NCBI RefSeq assembly: GCF_050920705.1
Contig: NZ_CP154799.1
Coordinates: forward strand, 1,550,001 to 1,614,000
Direction of reading: 5' to 3'
From: Regnicoccus_A sp014224355
GTDB lineage: Bacteria; Cyanobacteriota; Cyanobacteriia; PCC-6307; Cyanobiaceae
Length of the DNA stretch: 64,000 nt
Positions 32,733 through 41,727 of the stretch are shown here, one piece after another. The notes beneath the pieces are model-generated. The model had not been told where the DNA came from and searched no databases. It saw only the letters and a program-made list of their open reading frames with translations. The position numbers and the translations under genes were made by a program. Each line of letters starts with the position of its first letter. The first letter of the stretch is position 1.

Positions 32733-34729
32733 TCAGCTCCCAGCGGCTTCAGAGGCTGCCGCGCCGCCTGGCCGTGATGGCGGTGGATGCCCTGCTGATC
32801 GCCCTCAGCTTCTGGCTGAGCTTCGCGCTGCGGATCGGCCAGTGGAACTCCCCCTGGTTCCAGAGCAACCTCCACCTCCTGCCCTGGGCGGTGGGAATCG
32901 CCTGGCTCGTGCTGCTGCTCAGCGGCTGGTACCGGGGGCTCACCCGCTACTCCGGCAGCCACACCCTCTACGGCCTGCTGCCCCGCAGCGGCCTGATCGT
33001 GCTGCTGCTGCTGCTGGTCTCCACCCTCAGCGGCCGGGCCGATCCACCCTTCCGCAGCTTCTGGATCCTGTTCTGGCTGCTTTACTCCGGCGCCGCCATC
33101 GCCGTGCGCATCGGCCTGCGCGATCTGCTGCGGCTCTGGCTGGCCCGGCCGTCGTTGAGGCCGATGTTGCCAGCGCGTGCAGCCAGGGACCAGGAGAGGG
33201 GCGCCCCGGTGCAGGCGGTGGTGTACGGGGCCGGCCAGGCGGCCGCCCAGCTGCTGGCCGACCTGCGCTACACGAGCGCCTACCGGCTGCTGGCCGTTGT
33301 CGATGACGACCCCTCGCTCTGGGGCCGCCGCCTGCAGGGAATCCCGATCCATTCCCCCCACGAGCTGCCGCGCCTGATCGAGCGCCATGGCCTCCAGCAG
33401 GTGCTGCTGGCCATCCCCTCGGCCCCACGCCGGCGCCGCCTGGAGCTGGCCGGGCAGTTCAGTGCCCTGGGGCTGGCGGTGCTCACCATCCCCTCCTTGG
33501 CCCGCATCGCCGCCGGCGATCAGCAGGTGAGCGAGCTGCGGGCCGTGGCGATCGAGGACCTGCTCGGCCGCGAGACGAGCGATCCCGACCCCGCCCTGCT
33601 GCGGGCCGCCGTGGGCGGCAAGGTGGTGCTGGTCACCGGGGCCGGCGGCTCGATCGGCTCCGAGCTCTGCCGCCAGATCCTGCGGCTCGGGCCCCGCCGC
33701 CTGGTGCTGCTCGATCGCAGTGAGGTGGCCCTCTATGAGCTCGAGCAGAGTCTCGAAGGCTTCAGGTCACAGGCCGATGGGCCCTGGCCCCATCCCCTGG
33801 CGGTCCTGGGCGACGCCTGCAACCAGGCTCGCCTGGAGAGCCTCTGCCGTGAGCAGGCCGTGCAGGTGATGTTCCATGCCGCGGCCTACAAGCACGTGCC
33901 CCTGCTTGAGCAGAACGCCTGCGCGGGGGTGGCCAACAACGTGCTCAGCACCCGCGTGGCCCTGGAGGTGGCCTTCAGCTGCGGCATGGAGCGCTTCACG
34001 CTGATCTCCACCGACAAGGCCGTGCGCCCCACCAACGTGATGGGCGCCAGCAAACGGATCTGTGAGCTGCTGGTGCAGGCCGCCGCCCAGCGCAACGGGC
34101 CGATCTGCTCGATGGTGCGCTTCGGCAATGTGCTCGGCTCCTCCGGCTCGGTGGTGCCCCTCTTCCGCCGCCAGATCGCCGCCGGGGGGCCGGTCACGGT
34201 GACCCACCCGGAGATCACCCGCTACTTCATGACCATTCCAGAAGCCGTGGAGCTGGTGCTGCAGGCCAGCGGCATGGCCAGTGGCGGAGAGGTGTTCGTG
34301 CTCGACATGGGCGAGCCCGTGCGCATCCTCGATCTGGCCCGCCAGATGATCCGCCTCTCGGGCTGCTCCATCTGCGACGACGACCACCCCGAGGGGGAGA
34401 TCGCCATCCGCTTCAGCGGCCTGCGCCCCGGCGAGAAGCTCTACGAGGAGCTGCTGATCCAGCCAACCGACCAGCCCACGGACCATCCCCTGATCCGCAA
34501 GGCCCACGAGCAGTTCCTGCCCTTCGAGCAGCTCGAGCCGCTGCTCGCCCAGCTGCAGCAGGCCCTCGATCACTGGGACGACCGGATGCTGTTCCAGGCC
34601 CTCCAGGCGCTGGTGCCGGAATACCAGCCACCCCAGGCCTCCCCTGCGTTGGCTGATCTCAGCGGGCGTCGTACCAGGAGCGACCGTCCTGGCGGCGATG
34701 GCGGTGGCGCCGGGCTTCCCGCCGCGTGA
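32729..34729 (+). CDS. FlaA1/CapD/WbpM-type nucleotide-sugar 4,6-dehydratase
   Basis: From a TTG within the preceding stop, the product is 666 residues. Four N-terminal membrane segments (about 15-130) are followed by a CoA-binding-like Rossmann domain (AVVYGAGQAAAQLLADL). The catalytic SDR domain has VVLVTGAGGSIGSELCRQIL, FHAAAYKHVPLLE, LISTDKAVRPTNVMGASKR, RFGNVLGSSGSVVPLF and RPGEKLYEELL. In WbpM-type proteins the usual Tyr is replaced by Met in MGASK, as seen here. It likely converts UDP-GlcNAc to the 4-keto-6-deoxy sugar, feeding the oxidoreductase and transferase at 13.6-15.5 kb. Confidence 0.9.
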   Translation: MISSQRLQRLPRRLAVMAVDALLIALSFWLSFALRIGQWNSPWFQSNLHLLPWAVGIAWLVLLLSGWYRGLTRYSGSHTLYGLLPRSGLIVLLLLLVSTLSGRADPPFRSFWILFWLLYSGAAIAVRIGLRDLLRLWLARPSLRPMLPARAARDQERGAPVQAVVYGAGQAAAQLLADLRYTSAYRLLAVVDDDPSLWGRRLQGIPIHSPHELPRLIERHGLQQVLLAIPSAPRRRRLELAGQFSALGLAVLTIPSLARIAAGDQQVSELRAVAIEDLLGRETSDPDPALLRAAVGGKVVLVTGAGGSIGSELCRQILRLGPRRLVLLDRSEVALYELEQSLEGFRSQADGPWPHPLAVLGDACNQARLESLCREQAVQVMFHAAAYKHVPLLEQNACAGVANNVLSTRVALEVAFSCGMERFTLISTDKAVRPTNVMGASKRICELLVQAAAQRNGPICSMVRFGNVLGSSGSVVPLFRRQIAAGGPVTVTHPEITRYFMTIPEAVELVLQASGMASGGEVFVLDMGEPVRILDLARQMIRLSGCSICDDDHPEGEIAIRFSGLRPGEKLYEELLIQPTDQPTDHPLIRKAHEQFLPFEQLEPLLAQLQQALDHWDDRMLFQALQALVPEYQPPQASPALADLSGRRTRSDRPGGDGGGAGLPAA

Positions 34730-35123
34730 ACTCACCCACGCTCGGGTTGGCCACCACCGGATCCACATGGGCCACCTGCGCCCAGAGGTCGCGCTCCGCC
34801 CAGCGCACCGTGTGGCTGATCCGATCGTGCTTCGACACATGGCACCAGCGGCTGCCCCCGCAGGCCGGGCAGAACAGCTCCTCCAGCCATTCGTTGCTGA
34901 GCACCAGCACCGGGTAGGCCTGGATCACCAGCCGCGCTTTCTTGTCGCTCATGCCCCGCTGCTTGAGCTGCTCGGGGGTGAGCAGGTGCAGAAAGTACTT
35001 GCGGCCGTTGCCCAGCAGGCGCTGCTCGGGGTGGGCCGGGCAGAACAGCTCCCGCCTGCGCGGCCGGCGGTTGCGCCGTGGTGATTCAGGCTCCGGAAGC
35101 GCTGATGGCATCGAGGACGGCAT
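34659..35123 (-). CDS. Conserved hypothetical protein with CPxH/CPxC motifs
   Basis: The 154-residue product has a basic start, then ELFCPAHPEQRLLGNGRKYF, LHLLTPEQLKQRGMSDKKAR, and EELFCPACGGSRWCHVSKHD. The Cys-Pro pairs, one CPAH and one CPAC plus a nearby Cys-His, suggest a zinc site. The gene converges on and overlaps the dehydratase gene by 71 bases at the 3' ends. It looks like a cyanobacterial protein of unknown function. The end of the frame is Arg/His-rich (RREARRHRHRRQDG). Confidence 0.65.
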   Translation of the reverse strand: MPSSMPSALPEPESPRRNRRPRRRELFCPAHPEQRLLGNGRKYFLHLLTPEQLKQRGMSDKKARLVIQAYPVLVLSNEWLEELFCPACGGSRWCHVSKHDRISHTVRWAERDLWAQVAHVDPVVANPSVGEFTRREARRHRHRRQDGRSWYDAR

Positions 35124-35200
35124 CGGGGACCGGTGGACTCACCTGAATCCGATTATCAACCAGGTCCGCCGTGCCCGGTACCTACCGGCTGCCGCTCCGC

Positions 35201-38038
35201 TCACTTCGCCTCCATCCAGTTCGGCCCCACCCCCGTGTCCACCAGCAGCGGCACCCGCAGGCGCACGGCGTTCTCCATCACCTGCTTCACCGCCGCCAGC
35301 ACCGCCTCGAGCGCCTCGGGAGCCGCTTCCAGCACCAGTTCGTCGTGCACCTGCAGCAGCAGGCGCGCCGGCAGGCCCGAGGCCCGCAGCTGCTGGTCGA
35401 GCTGCACCATCGCCAGCTTGATGATGTCGGCGCTGGAGCCCTGGATCGGCGCATTGGCCGCCGCCCGCAGCTGCTGGGCCTCCATCCCGGCCCGGCGGGC
35501 CACCTCCAGCTCGATCTCCTCCGGCGGCTTGCCCCGCAGCCGCCCCAGCCCGCCTGGGTCGAAGGCGAAGGGCCGCCGGCGCCCCAGGATCGTTTCCACA
35601 TAGCCGCGGCTGAGGGCCAGCCGTTCCTGCAGCTCCAGAAAGGCGAACACCTTCGGGTAGCGCTGCTTGTACTTGCTCAGGAACTCCTTGGCCTCGGCCT
35701 GGCTGACGCCGGTTTCGCGGGCGAAGCGCTGGGCGCCCATGCCGTAGATCACGCCGAAGTTGATCGTCTTGCCCAGGCGCCGCTCGTCCGCTGTCACCTC
35801 CTCTTTCTCCAGCAGCAGCCGGGCCGTGAGGGCGTGCACGTCGTCGCCCTTGGCGTAGGCCTCCACCAGCAGCTCCTCGCCGCAGAGGTGGGTGAGGATG
35901 CGCAGCTCGATCTGGGAGTAGTCGGCACTGATCAGCTGCCAGCCCTCCTGGGGCAGGAACGCCTTGCGGATGCGCCGGGAAAACTCGGTGCGGATGGGGA
36001 TGTTCTGCAGGTTCGGGTTGCTGCTCGACAGGCGCCCGGTGGCGGTCACGGCCTGGTTGAAATCGGTGTGTACCCGGCCCGTTTCCGGCTCCACCAGCGC
36101 CGGTAGCGCATCCACGTAGGTGCTCTTGAGCTTGCTCAAGGTGCGGTGCTCCAGCACCAGCGGCACCACCGGATGGTCGCCGCTGAGCTTCTCGAGCACG
36201 GCGGCATCGGTGCTCCAGCCGGTCTTGGTCTTGCGCGATTTCCTGCGCTCGAGCCCGAGCGTCTCGAACAGCAGCTCCCCCAGCTGCTTGGGTGACGCCA
36301 GGTTGAACTCCACCCCGGCGGCCTGGCGGGCGCCGGCCTCGAGGCCGGCGAGGGTGCCGGCCAGTTCCTCGCTCAGGGTCGCCAGGTAGGGCTTGTCGAT
36401 GCGGATGCCGGTGGCCTCCATCCGCGCCAGCACCGGCTCCAGGGGCAGTTCCACCTGATCGAGCAGCTTCGGCAGGGCCTCCCCCAGCTCCTGCAGCTGG
36501 CCGCGCAGCAGCGGCGTCAGCCGCCAGGTGAGATGCACATCCATGGCGCAGTAGCGGGCGGCGGCCTCGATCGGCACCGCCGCGAAGGTCTCCCCCTTGG
36601 CCACCAGCGCGCTGAAGCTGGTGGGCGTGAAACCGAAATTGCGCTCCGCCAGCACCTCCAGCCCGTGCTTGGCATTGGCATCGCGCAGGTAATCCGCCAG
36701 CAGGGTGTCCATCACCACCCCCTCCAGGCTGAGGCCGTGGCGCAGCAGGATCAGCCGGTCGTACTTGGCGTTCTGCAGCGTTTTCGGGTGCCGGGTGCTC
36801 TCCAGCCAGGGGGCCAGGGCCGCCAGCACCTGATCCAGCGGCAGCTGCTGGGCCGCTGGCTGGTGCGCGATCGGGATGTAGGCCAGCTCGCTGACCCCTT
36901 CGCCCCAGCAGAGCCCCACCCCCACCAGTTCCGCCTGGAAGGGGTTCAGGCTTGTGGTCTCGGTGTCGAGGGCGATCGGCCGGGCGGGATCGCTGGCGGC
37001 CATCAGCCGCTCCAGCAGGGCTTCCAGCTGCGCCGGGGTCTGGATGATCTCCGGCTCCAGGCTTGGCGGGGCGCCGTCTGGAGCGGCCGCTGAGGCAGAT
37101 GGCTCCTGGGCCCGGTGATCGGCGGAGAAGGCCCGCTCGAAGGCCCCCAGCTGCCGGGCCAGGCTGTGCAGCTCCAGCTCCTCCAGCCGCTGGGCCAGGG
37201 CCGCGGCGTCCACGTCGCCGAGCGTCAGCCGCGGTTCGGCCGGCAGGGGGATGTCCACCAGGATCTCGGCGAGCATGCGCGAGCGGTAGGCGTTCTCCCG
37301 GTCGGTTTCGAGCTTGGTTTTGAGGGCGCCCTTCTGCTGATCCAGCGCCGCGTAGATGCCATCGAGGTTGAGGTGGGCCTTCAGCAGGGTGATGGCGGTC
37401 TTGGGTCCCACGCCCTTCACCCCGGGGATGTTGTCGCTGGCATCGCCGGTGAGGGCCTTGAGGTCCACCACCTCCTCCGGCGGCACCCCGAGCTTGGCGA
37501 TCACGCCCTCGCGGCGGATCGTCAGCGGGCCTGAGCTTTTCGCATAGGGTCCGCCGCCCATGTACAGCACGGCGATGTCGCGGGCGTCATCCACCAGCTG
37601 GAACAGGTCGCGATCACCCGAGAGGATCCGCACCCGCCAGCCCGCGTCGGCGGCCCGGTTGGCCAGGGTGCCGAGCACGTCGTCGGCCTCGTAGCCGGGG
37701 GCCATGCACAGGGGCAGATCCATCGCCCCGGAGAGGATCTCCTGCAGGTTGGCCAGATCAGCGAAGAACTGCTCCGGCGCCTCATCCCGGTGGGCCTTGT
37801 AGCTGGCGTCGGCCTCGTGGCGGAAGGTGGGCTCGGCCGTGTCGAAGGCGATCACCACCCCCTGGGGGGTCAGCCCCTTCACGTTCTCCAGCAGGGCCTT
37901 GAGAAAGCCATAGGTGACGCTGGTGGGCACCCCCTCCCTGGTGCTCAGGCCCCCCTCGCCCCCCTTGGCGAAGGCGTAGAAGCTGCGGAAGGCCAGGGAA
38001 TGGCCATCCACGAGCAGCAGCATCGGTGCCTCGGCCAT
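35201..38038 (-). CDS. polA: DNA polymerase I
   Basis: From MAEAPMLLLVDGHSLAFRSF the product has 945 residues. The frame stays open 102 codons upstream, but that part is the shadow of a small plus-strand gene. The 5' nuclease domain comes first (LKALTGDASDNIPGVKGVG). The 3'-5' exonuclease domain follows, with RPIALDTETTSLNPFQAELV keeping the D-x-E metal residues. The family A polymerase has LISADYSQIELRILTHL (motif A), KTINFGVIYGMGAQRF (motif B) and LLQVHDELVLEAAP (motif C). It works in Okazaki fragment processing and repair. Confidence 0.97.
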   Translation of the reverse strand: MAEAPMLLLVDGHSLAFRSFYAFAKGGEGGLSTREGVPTSVTYGFLKALLENVKGLTPQGVVIAFDTAEPTFRHEADASYKAHRDEAPEQFFADLANLQEILSGAMDLPLCMAPGYEADDVLGTLANRAADAGWRVRILSGDRDLFQLVDDARDIAVLYMGGGPYAKSSGPLTIRREGVIAKLGVPPEEVVDLKALTGDASDNIPGVKGVGPKTAITLLKAHLNLDGIYAALDQQKGALKTKLETDRENAYRSRMLAEILVDIPLPAEPRLTLGDVDAAALAQRLEELELHSLARQLGAFERAFSADHRAQEPSASAAAPDGAPPSLEPEIIQTPAQLEALLERLMAASDPARPIALDTETTSLNPFQAELVGVGLCWGEGVSELAYIPIAHQPAAQQLPLDQVLAALAPWLESTRHPKTLQNAKYDRLILLRHGLSLEGVVMDTLLADYLRDANAKHGLEVLAERNFGFTPTSFSALVAKGETFAAVPIEAAARYCAMDVHLTWRLTPLLRGQLQELGEALPKLLDQVELPLEPVLARMEATGIRIDKPYLATLSEELAGTLAGLEAGARQAAGVEFNLASPKQLGELLFETLGLERRKSRKTKTGWSTDAAVLEKLSGDHPVVPLVLEHRTLSKLKSTYVDALPALVEPETGRVHTDFNQAVTATGRLSSSNPNLQNIPIRTEFSRRIRKAFLPQEGWQLISADYSQIELRILTHLCGEELLVEAYAKGDDVHALTARLLLEKEEVTADERRLGKTINFGVIYGMGAQRFARETGVSQAEAKEFLSKYKQRYPKVFAFLELQERLALSRGYVETILGRRRPFAFDPGGLGRLRGKPPEEIELEVARRAGMEAQQLRAAANAPIQGSSADIIKLAMVQLDQQLRASGLPARLLLQVHDELVLEAAPEALEAVLAAVKQVMENAVRLRVPLLVDTGVGPNWMEAK

Positions 38039-38095
38039 CCCCGTCCCCTTCCCCATGCCGGCTGGGGCATTCTGGGGGGCAACGGTCGTGCCGCC

Positions 38096-38338
38096 ATGAC
38101 GCGCCAACCCCGCCGCTACGCCATCCACCTGCTCCTGGCCGGAGGGCACCGGGAACTGGTGCACTTCCCCACGCTCGAAGCCTTTCAGCAGTGGTACGGC
38201 ACCGTGCTCAACGCCGGTCCGCCCGAGGCCTTCATCAATGTGCCGATCAACGACCTGGAGGGGGAATACCTGGTGCTGCGTCCGAGCAGCGTGATCGGCA
38301 TCCGGGTCGAGCCGAGGTACACCGCCCTCGACGACTGA
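38096..38338 (+). CDS. Small conserved hypothetical protein
   Basis: The 80-residue product reads MTRQPRRYAIHLLLAGGHRE, then FPTLEAFQQWYGTVLNAGPP and ends RVEPRYTALDD. It looks like a compact alpha/beta protein without Cys. It lies head to head with polA, with 57 bases between the starts, and just upstream of the antiporter gene. The character is that of short conserved cyanobacterial proteins with unknown role. Confidence 0.7.
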   Translation: MTRQPRRYAIHLLLAGGHRELVHFPTLEAFQQWYGTVLNAGPPEAFINVPINDLEGEYLVLRPSSVIGIRVEPRYTALDD

Positions 38339-38361
38339 GTCCATGGTGGTTGAATCGTGCC

Positions 38362-39687
38362 ATGACTGATGCCCCCGAGAGGCTCCAGCTGCTCTGGGGG
38401 ATCACCGTGTTCTCCGGTGCCCTCGCCCAGCTCGCCTCCCTGCTCACTGGCCTGCCGTCGGTGGTGCTGCTGCTGGCCTCCGGTCTGTTGATCGGCCGCG
38501 CGGGGCTGGGGCTGGTGGACCCCTTCGCCCTGGGCAGTGGCCTGGAAACCATCGTGGGGCTCCTGGTCAGCCTGGTGCTGTTCGACGGGGGGCTCAAGCT
38601 CAGCCTCCCCGGCACCACCACCCGCCAGGCGGTGCTGCGGATCGTGCTGGTGCGTCTGCTGGTGGCCCTTCCCGCCGGCCTGCTGGCGGCCCACTGGCTC
38701 GCCGGTCTGAGCTGGCAGCTGGCGGCGGTGTACAGCGCGATCGTGCTGGGCACGGGCCCCACCGTGGTCACCCCCCTGATTCAGCAGATGCGCCTGGCGC
38801 CTCCCCTGGGCGATGTGCTGGAGGGCGAGGGCCTGGTGCTGGAGCCGGTCGGGGCCGTGCTGGCGCTGCTGCTGCTGGAGCTGGTGCTCACCGACCACTA
38901 CGACTGGCAGGACCTGGCCCTGGAATTGCTGCAGCGGCTCGGCTTCGGCGTGGCCGTCGGTGCCCTGAGCGGCCTGTTGCTGGCGGTGCTGCTGCGGCGG
39001 CTGCCGGTCGACCCCGAGAGCGGTCTGCGTCTGCAGCTCACCCTGGGGGTGATGTTCCTGATGTTCACCGGCTGTGAGGTGCTGATGCCCGAATCGGGCC
39101 TGCCCGCCGCCGTGATGGCCGGGGTGCTGGTGGGCCGCTTCGCCGACACCGACGCCGCCATGCTCGACGACCTGATCCGCCAACTGGCCAAGCTGGCGAT
39201 CAGCATCCTCTTCCCGCTGCTGGCCTCCGACGTGGCCTGGGCGGATCTCAGCCCCCTCGGCTGGGGTGGTGTGGCCTGCGTGCTCACCCTGATGCTGCTG
39301 GTGCGGCCCGTGGCCATGCAGATCGCCACCTACGGCCTTCCCCTCAGCGCCGGCCAGAAGCTGCTGCTGAGCTGGCTGGCCCCCCGCGGAATCGTCACCG
39401 CCGCTGTGGCCAGCCTGTTCGCCCTGCGGCTCTATGAAGCGGGGGTGGAAGGGGCCGGAGCGCTGCAGGGGCTGGTGTTCCTCACGATCCTGATGACCGT
39501 GGGCCTGCAGGGATTCACCGCGACTCCCCTGGCGGGCCTGCTGGGCCTGCGCCTCACCGTGGAGGAGATGGAGACGGAGGAGCGCCAGCGGGAGGAAGCC
39601 AGGGATCAACAGCTGGCTGCTGCCGGGGTCATCCCGGCAGCGGCTGCGGCCAGTCAGGCCTTGCCCCTGGAGAACCCTCAGCCCTGA
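38362..39687 (+). CDS. CPA1-type cation:proton antiporter
   Basis: The 441-residue product starts at ATG (MTDAPERLQLLWGITVFSG) and has about twelve membrane segments. LFDGGLKLSL near residue 75, SAIVLGTGPTVVTPLI (the CPA1 GTGPTVV motif) and EGEGLVLEPVGAVLALLLLE with its conserved Glu mark the transport core. SWLAPRGIVTAAVASLFA near residue 345 is the late PRG motif. It should exchange Na+ or K+ for H+ across the membrane. The 30-residue tail is charged and soluble. The family is common in cyanobacteria as NhaP/NhaS-like proteins. Confidence 0.85.
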   Translation: MTDAPERLQLLWGITVFSGALAQLASLLTGLPSVVLLLASGLLIGRAGLGLVDPFALGSGLETIVGLLVSLVLFDGGLKLSLPGTTTRQAVLRIVLVRLLVALPAGLLAAHWLAGLSWQLAAVYSAIVLGTGPTVVTPLIQQMRLAPPLGDVLEGEGLVLEPVGAVLALLLLELVLTDHYDWQDLALELLQRLGFGVAVGALSGLLLAVLLRRLPVDPESGLRLQLTLGVMFLMFTGCEVLMPESGLPAAVMAGVLVGRFADTDAAMLDDLIRQLAKLAISILFPLLASDVAWADLSPLGWGGVACVLTLMLLVRPVAMQIATYGLPLSAGQKLLLSWLAPRGIVTAAVASLFALRLYEAGVEGAGALQGLVFLTILMTVGLQGFTATPLAGLLGLRLTVEEMETEERQREEARDQQLAAAGVIPAAAAASQALPLENPQP

Positions 39688-41144
39688 GCGAGGGCCTGGC
39701 GCAGCCGCGCCCGGTCTTCGCCGCTGGTGTGCAGCAGGCGCCAGGTGGTGACCAGATCCGGACCCTGCAGGCTGCCCAGCAGGCCCGCCCGCAGGCTCTT
39801 CATCAGCACCCCCTTCTTAACCCCGGCGGCGCTGGCCGCCTCGGCCAGCAGGCTTTTGGCCTGCTCAACGCTCAGATCCGGGCAGTCGGCGGAGTCGCTG
39901 GCGTCGCGTCCCTCAAGCCGCTCGAGCACAGCCGTGAGGGCCGCGATCGCTCCATCGGCCCGCAGCTGCTGGCGGGCGCCGGCGTCGGGCTCGGGCCGCT
40001 CGAAGAACGGCCTGGCCTGCTCGACCCCATCGCGCAGGGTGGTGAGGGAGGGGCCGAGCAGCTCGGAGAGCTCCTGCTCCCAGGCCTCAGGGCTGGCGCC
40101 TGACGCACTCCAGCCTTCGGCCTGCCAGAGCGGAACCAGGGCCTCGCGCAGCTCGCTGGGGGCCAGCTCGTGCAGCACCTGGGCGTTCAGCCAGTTGAGC
40201 TTGTCCCAGTCGAAGCGGGCCCCGGCCCGGTTGACCCGATCGAAGTCGAACGCCGCGGCGGCCTGCTCGAGCGTGAACCGCTCCCCCAGGCCCTCCGGCG
40301 GCGACCAGCCCAGCAGGGTCATGTAGTTGGCGAGGGCCTCGGCGGTGTAGCCCATGGCGCGGAACTCACCCACCGAGGTGACGCCATCGCGCTTGGAGAG
40401 CTTGCGGCCCTCCTGGTTGAGGATCAGGGGCGTGTGGGCGAAGACGGGCAGCGGCAGGCCGAGGGCCTCGTAGAGCAGCAGCTGCTTGGCCGTGTTGGCG
40501 ATGTGGTCCTCGCCGCGGATCACGTGGCTGATGGCCATGGCGGCATCGTCGACCACCACCACCAGGTTGTAGAGCGGGTCGCCGATGCGATCGGCTGGCG
40601 CCCGCCGGGCGATCACCATGTCGCCCCCCAGGTCGCTGCCGCTCCAGCGCATCTCCCCGCGCACCAGATCGCTCCAGCCGATCGTGGCGCCATCGTCGAT
40701 GCGGAAGCGCACCACCGCGTCGCGGCCTTCGGCGATGAATGCCTGCTGCTGCTCGGGCGTCAGATGCCGGTGCCGGTTGTCGTAGCGGGGTGCCGAGCCG
40801 CTGGCCTTCTGCCGCTCACGCATCTGCTCCAGCTCGGCTTCGGAGGCGAAGCAGCGGTAGGCGTGCCCCGAGGCGAGCAGCTGGGCGATGGCGGCGCGGT
40901 GGGCCTCGATCCGCTCGCTCTGGATCACCGGCTCGTCGTCCCAGCTGAGGCCGAGCCAGGCCAGACCATCGAGGATGTTGGCGGTGTAGTCCGCCCTGGA
41001 GCGCTCCCGGTCGGTGTCTTCGATGCGCAGCAGGAACGCTCCACCGTGGTGGCGGGCGAACAGCCAGTTGAAGACCGCCGTGCGGGCGGTGCCGATGTGC
41101 AGGGTTCCCGTGGGGCTGGGAGCCAGACGAACCCGAACCGTCAC
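39678..41144 (-). CDS. gltX: Glutamyl-tRNA synthetase
   Basis: The 488-residue product starts at GTG (VTVRVRLAPSPTGTLHIG); the open frame upstream runs into tRNA-Asp, so the longer start is rejected. The HIGH motif is in PSPTGTLHIGTARTA and the KMSKS counterpart is KLSKRDGVTS. FLLRIEDTDRERS and VIRGEDHIANTAKQ are also class I GluRS signatures. It charges tRNA-Glu and, in cyanobacteria, usually also misacylates tRNA-Gln for the amidotransferase. It overlaps the antiporter gene by ten bases at the 3' ends. Confidence 0.97.
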   Translation of the reverse strand: MTVRVRLAPSPTGTLHIGTARTAVFNWLFARHHGGAFLLRIEDTDRERSRADYTANILDGLAWLGLSWDDEPVIQSERIEAHRAAIAQLLASGHAYRCFASEAELEQMRERQKASGSAPRYDNRHRHLTPEQQQAFIAEGRDAVVRFRIDDGATIGWSDLVRGEMRWSGSDLGGDMVIARRAPADRIGDPLYNLVVVVDDAAMAISHVIRGEDHIANTAKQLLLYEALGLPLPVFAHTPLILNQEGRKLSKRDGVTSVGEFRAMGYTAEALANYMTLLGWSPPEGLGERFTLEQAAAAFDFDRVNRAGARFDWDKLNWLNAQVLHELAPSELREALVPLWQAEGWSASGASPEAWEQELSELLGPSLTTLRDGVEQARPFFERPEPDAGARQQLRADGAIAALTAVLERLEGRDASDSADCPDLSVEQAKSLLAEAASAAGVKKGVLMKSLRAGLLGSLQGPDLVTTWRLLHTSGEDRARLRQALAQG

Positions 41145-41168
41145 CGGCAGATGCTCATGAGAGTGAAA

Positions 41169-41242
41169 CGGGACTGACGGGATTCGAACCCGCAACTTCC
41201 GCCGTGACAGGGCGGTGCTCTAACCGGTTGAACTACAGTCCC
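41169..41242 (-). tRNA. tRNA-Asp (GTC)
   Basis: The acceptor GGGACTG pairs with CAGTCCC, the T arm contains GGTTCGAATCC, and the anticodon loop is CTGTCAC, giving anticodon GTC. Discriminator G is present; CCA is not encoded. It lies 24 bases upstream of gltX on the same strand. Confidence 0.96.
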
Positions 41243-41365
41243 AGATGGCCAGGGGCTGAGGGGCGAAAACCCTGGCCTGATCTGGCTTCTGGCGTCGTGA
41301 CGACGACCAGAGAAGTATCCACTGCCGCTGGCCCCGCCGTCAACCGGCTGGCCAGCAGGCGAGCT

Positions 41366-41554
41366 CTAGGGGCGGAAGCCGGCGGGTTCGATCAGGCGAA
41401 CCTGATTGCCCCTGGCGGTGAATTCCCGGCCCTGATCGCTCTGGACCACCACGCGGCCCCCGGATTTGACCCGGATGACCCTCGCGCGTACCCAGCCGAG
41501 AGCCGCAGACTCCAGCACCTTGACCACATCACCGGGTTGTAGATCCAACTCCAT
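41366..41554 (-). CDS. Small SH3/KOW-like conserved protein
   Basis: From MELDLQPGDVVKVLESAALG the 62-residue product is a string of short beta strands (RARVIRVKSGGRVVVQSD, GREFTARGNQVRLIEP), resembling a KOW or SH3-like barrel. An alternative start 22 codons upstream would overlap tRNA-Trp and is rejected. It lies between two tRNA genes on the same strand. Similar short proteins are common in cyanobacteria and have no assigned role. Confidence 0.65.
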   Translation of the reverse strand: MELDLQPGDVVKVLESAALGWVRARVIRVKSGGRVVVQSDQGREFTARGNQVRLIEPAGFRP

Positions 41555-41590
41555 GTCCGGAACCAGGAAAGAGCAGGAAGGGGCATCGAG

Positions 41591-41663
41591 CGCGCCGTGG
41601 AGGACTTGAACCCCCGACATCAGGTTTTGGAGACCTGCGTTCTACCAGCTGAACTAACGGCGC
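41591..41663 (-). tRNA. tRNA-Trp (CCA)
   Basis: The acceptor GCGCCGT pairs with ACGGCGC, the anticodon arm is CAGGT-CTCCAAA-ACCTG with anticodon CCA, and the T arm holds GGTTCAAGTCC. Discriminator G; CCA not encoded. In many cyanobacteria tRNA-Trp lies near secE/rplK, here it follows rplS instead. Confidence 0.95.
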
Positions 41664-41680
41664 ATGACGATGCCCCTTCA

Positions 41681-41704
41681 GCCGGTGCACGAAGTGGCAC
41701 CGGC
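41681..41704 (-). terminator. Hairpin between rplS and tRNA-Trp
   Basis: GCCGGTGC and GCACCGGC form a perfect 8-bp stem with an 8-base loop, 24 bases after the rplS stop. No T run follows on the minus strand, so it may be a terminator or a processing signal for the tRNA. Confidence 0.4.
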
Positions 41705-41727
41705 ATGGGCCAATGAACGATGAAGCT

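Noticed and set aside
41145..41195. An upstream ATG start for gltX.
   Set aside because: The extension runs into tRNA-Asp, and the GTG at 41,144 directly precedes the conserved VRLAPSPTG region.
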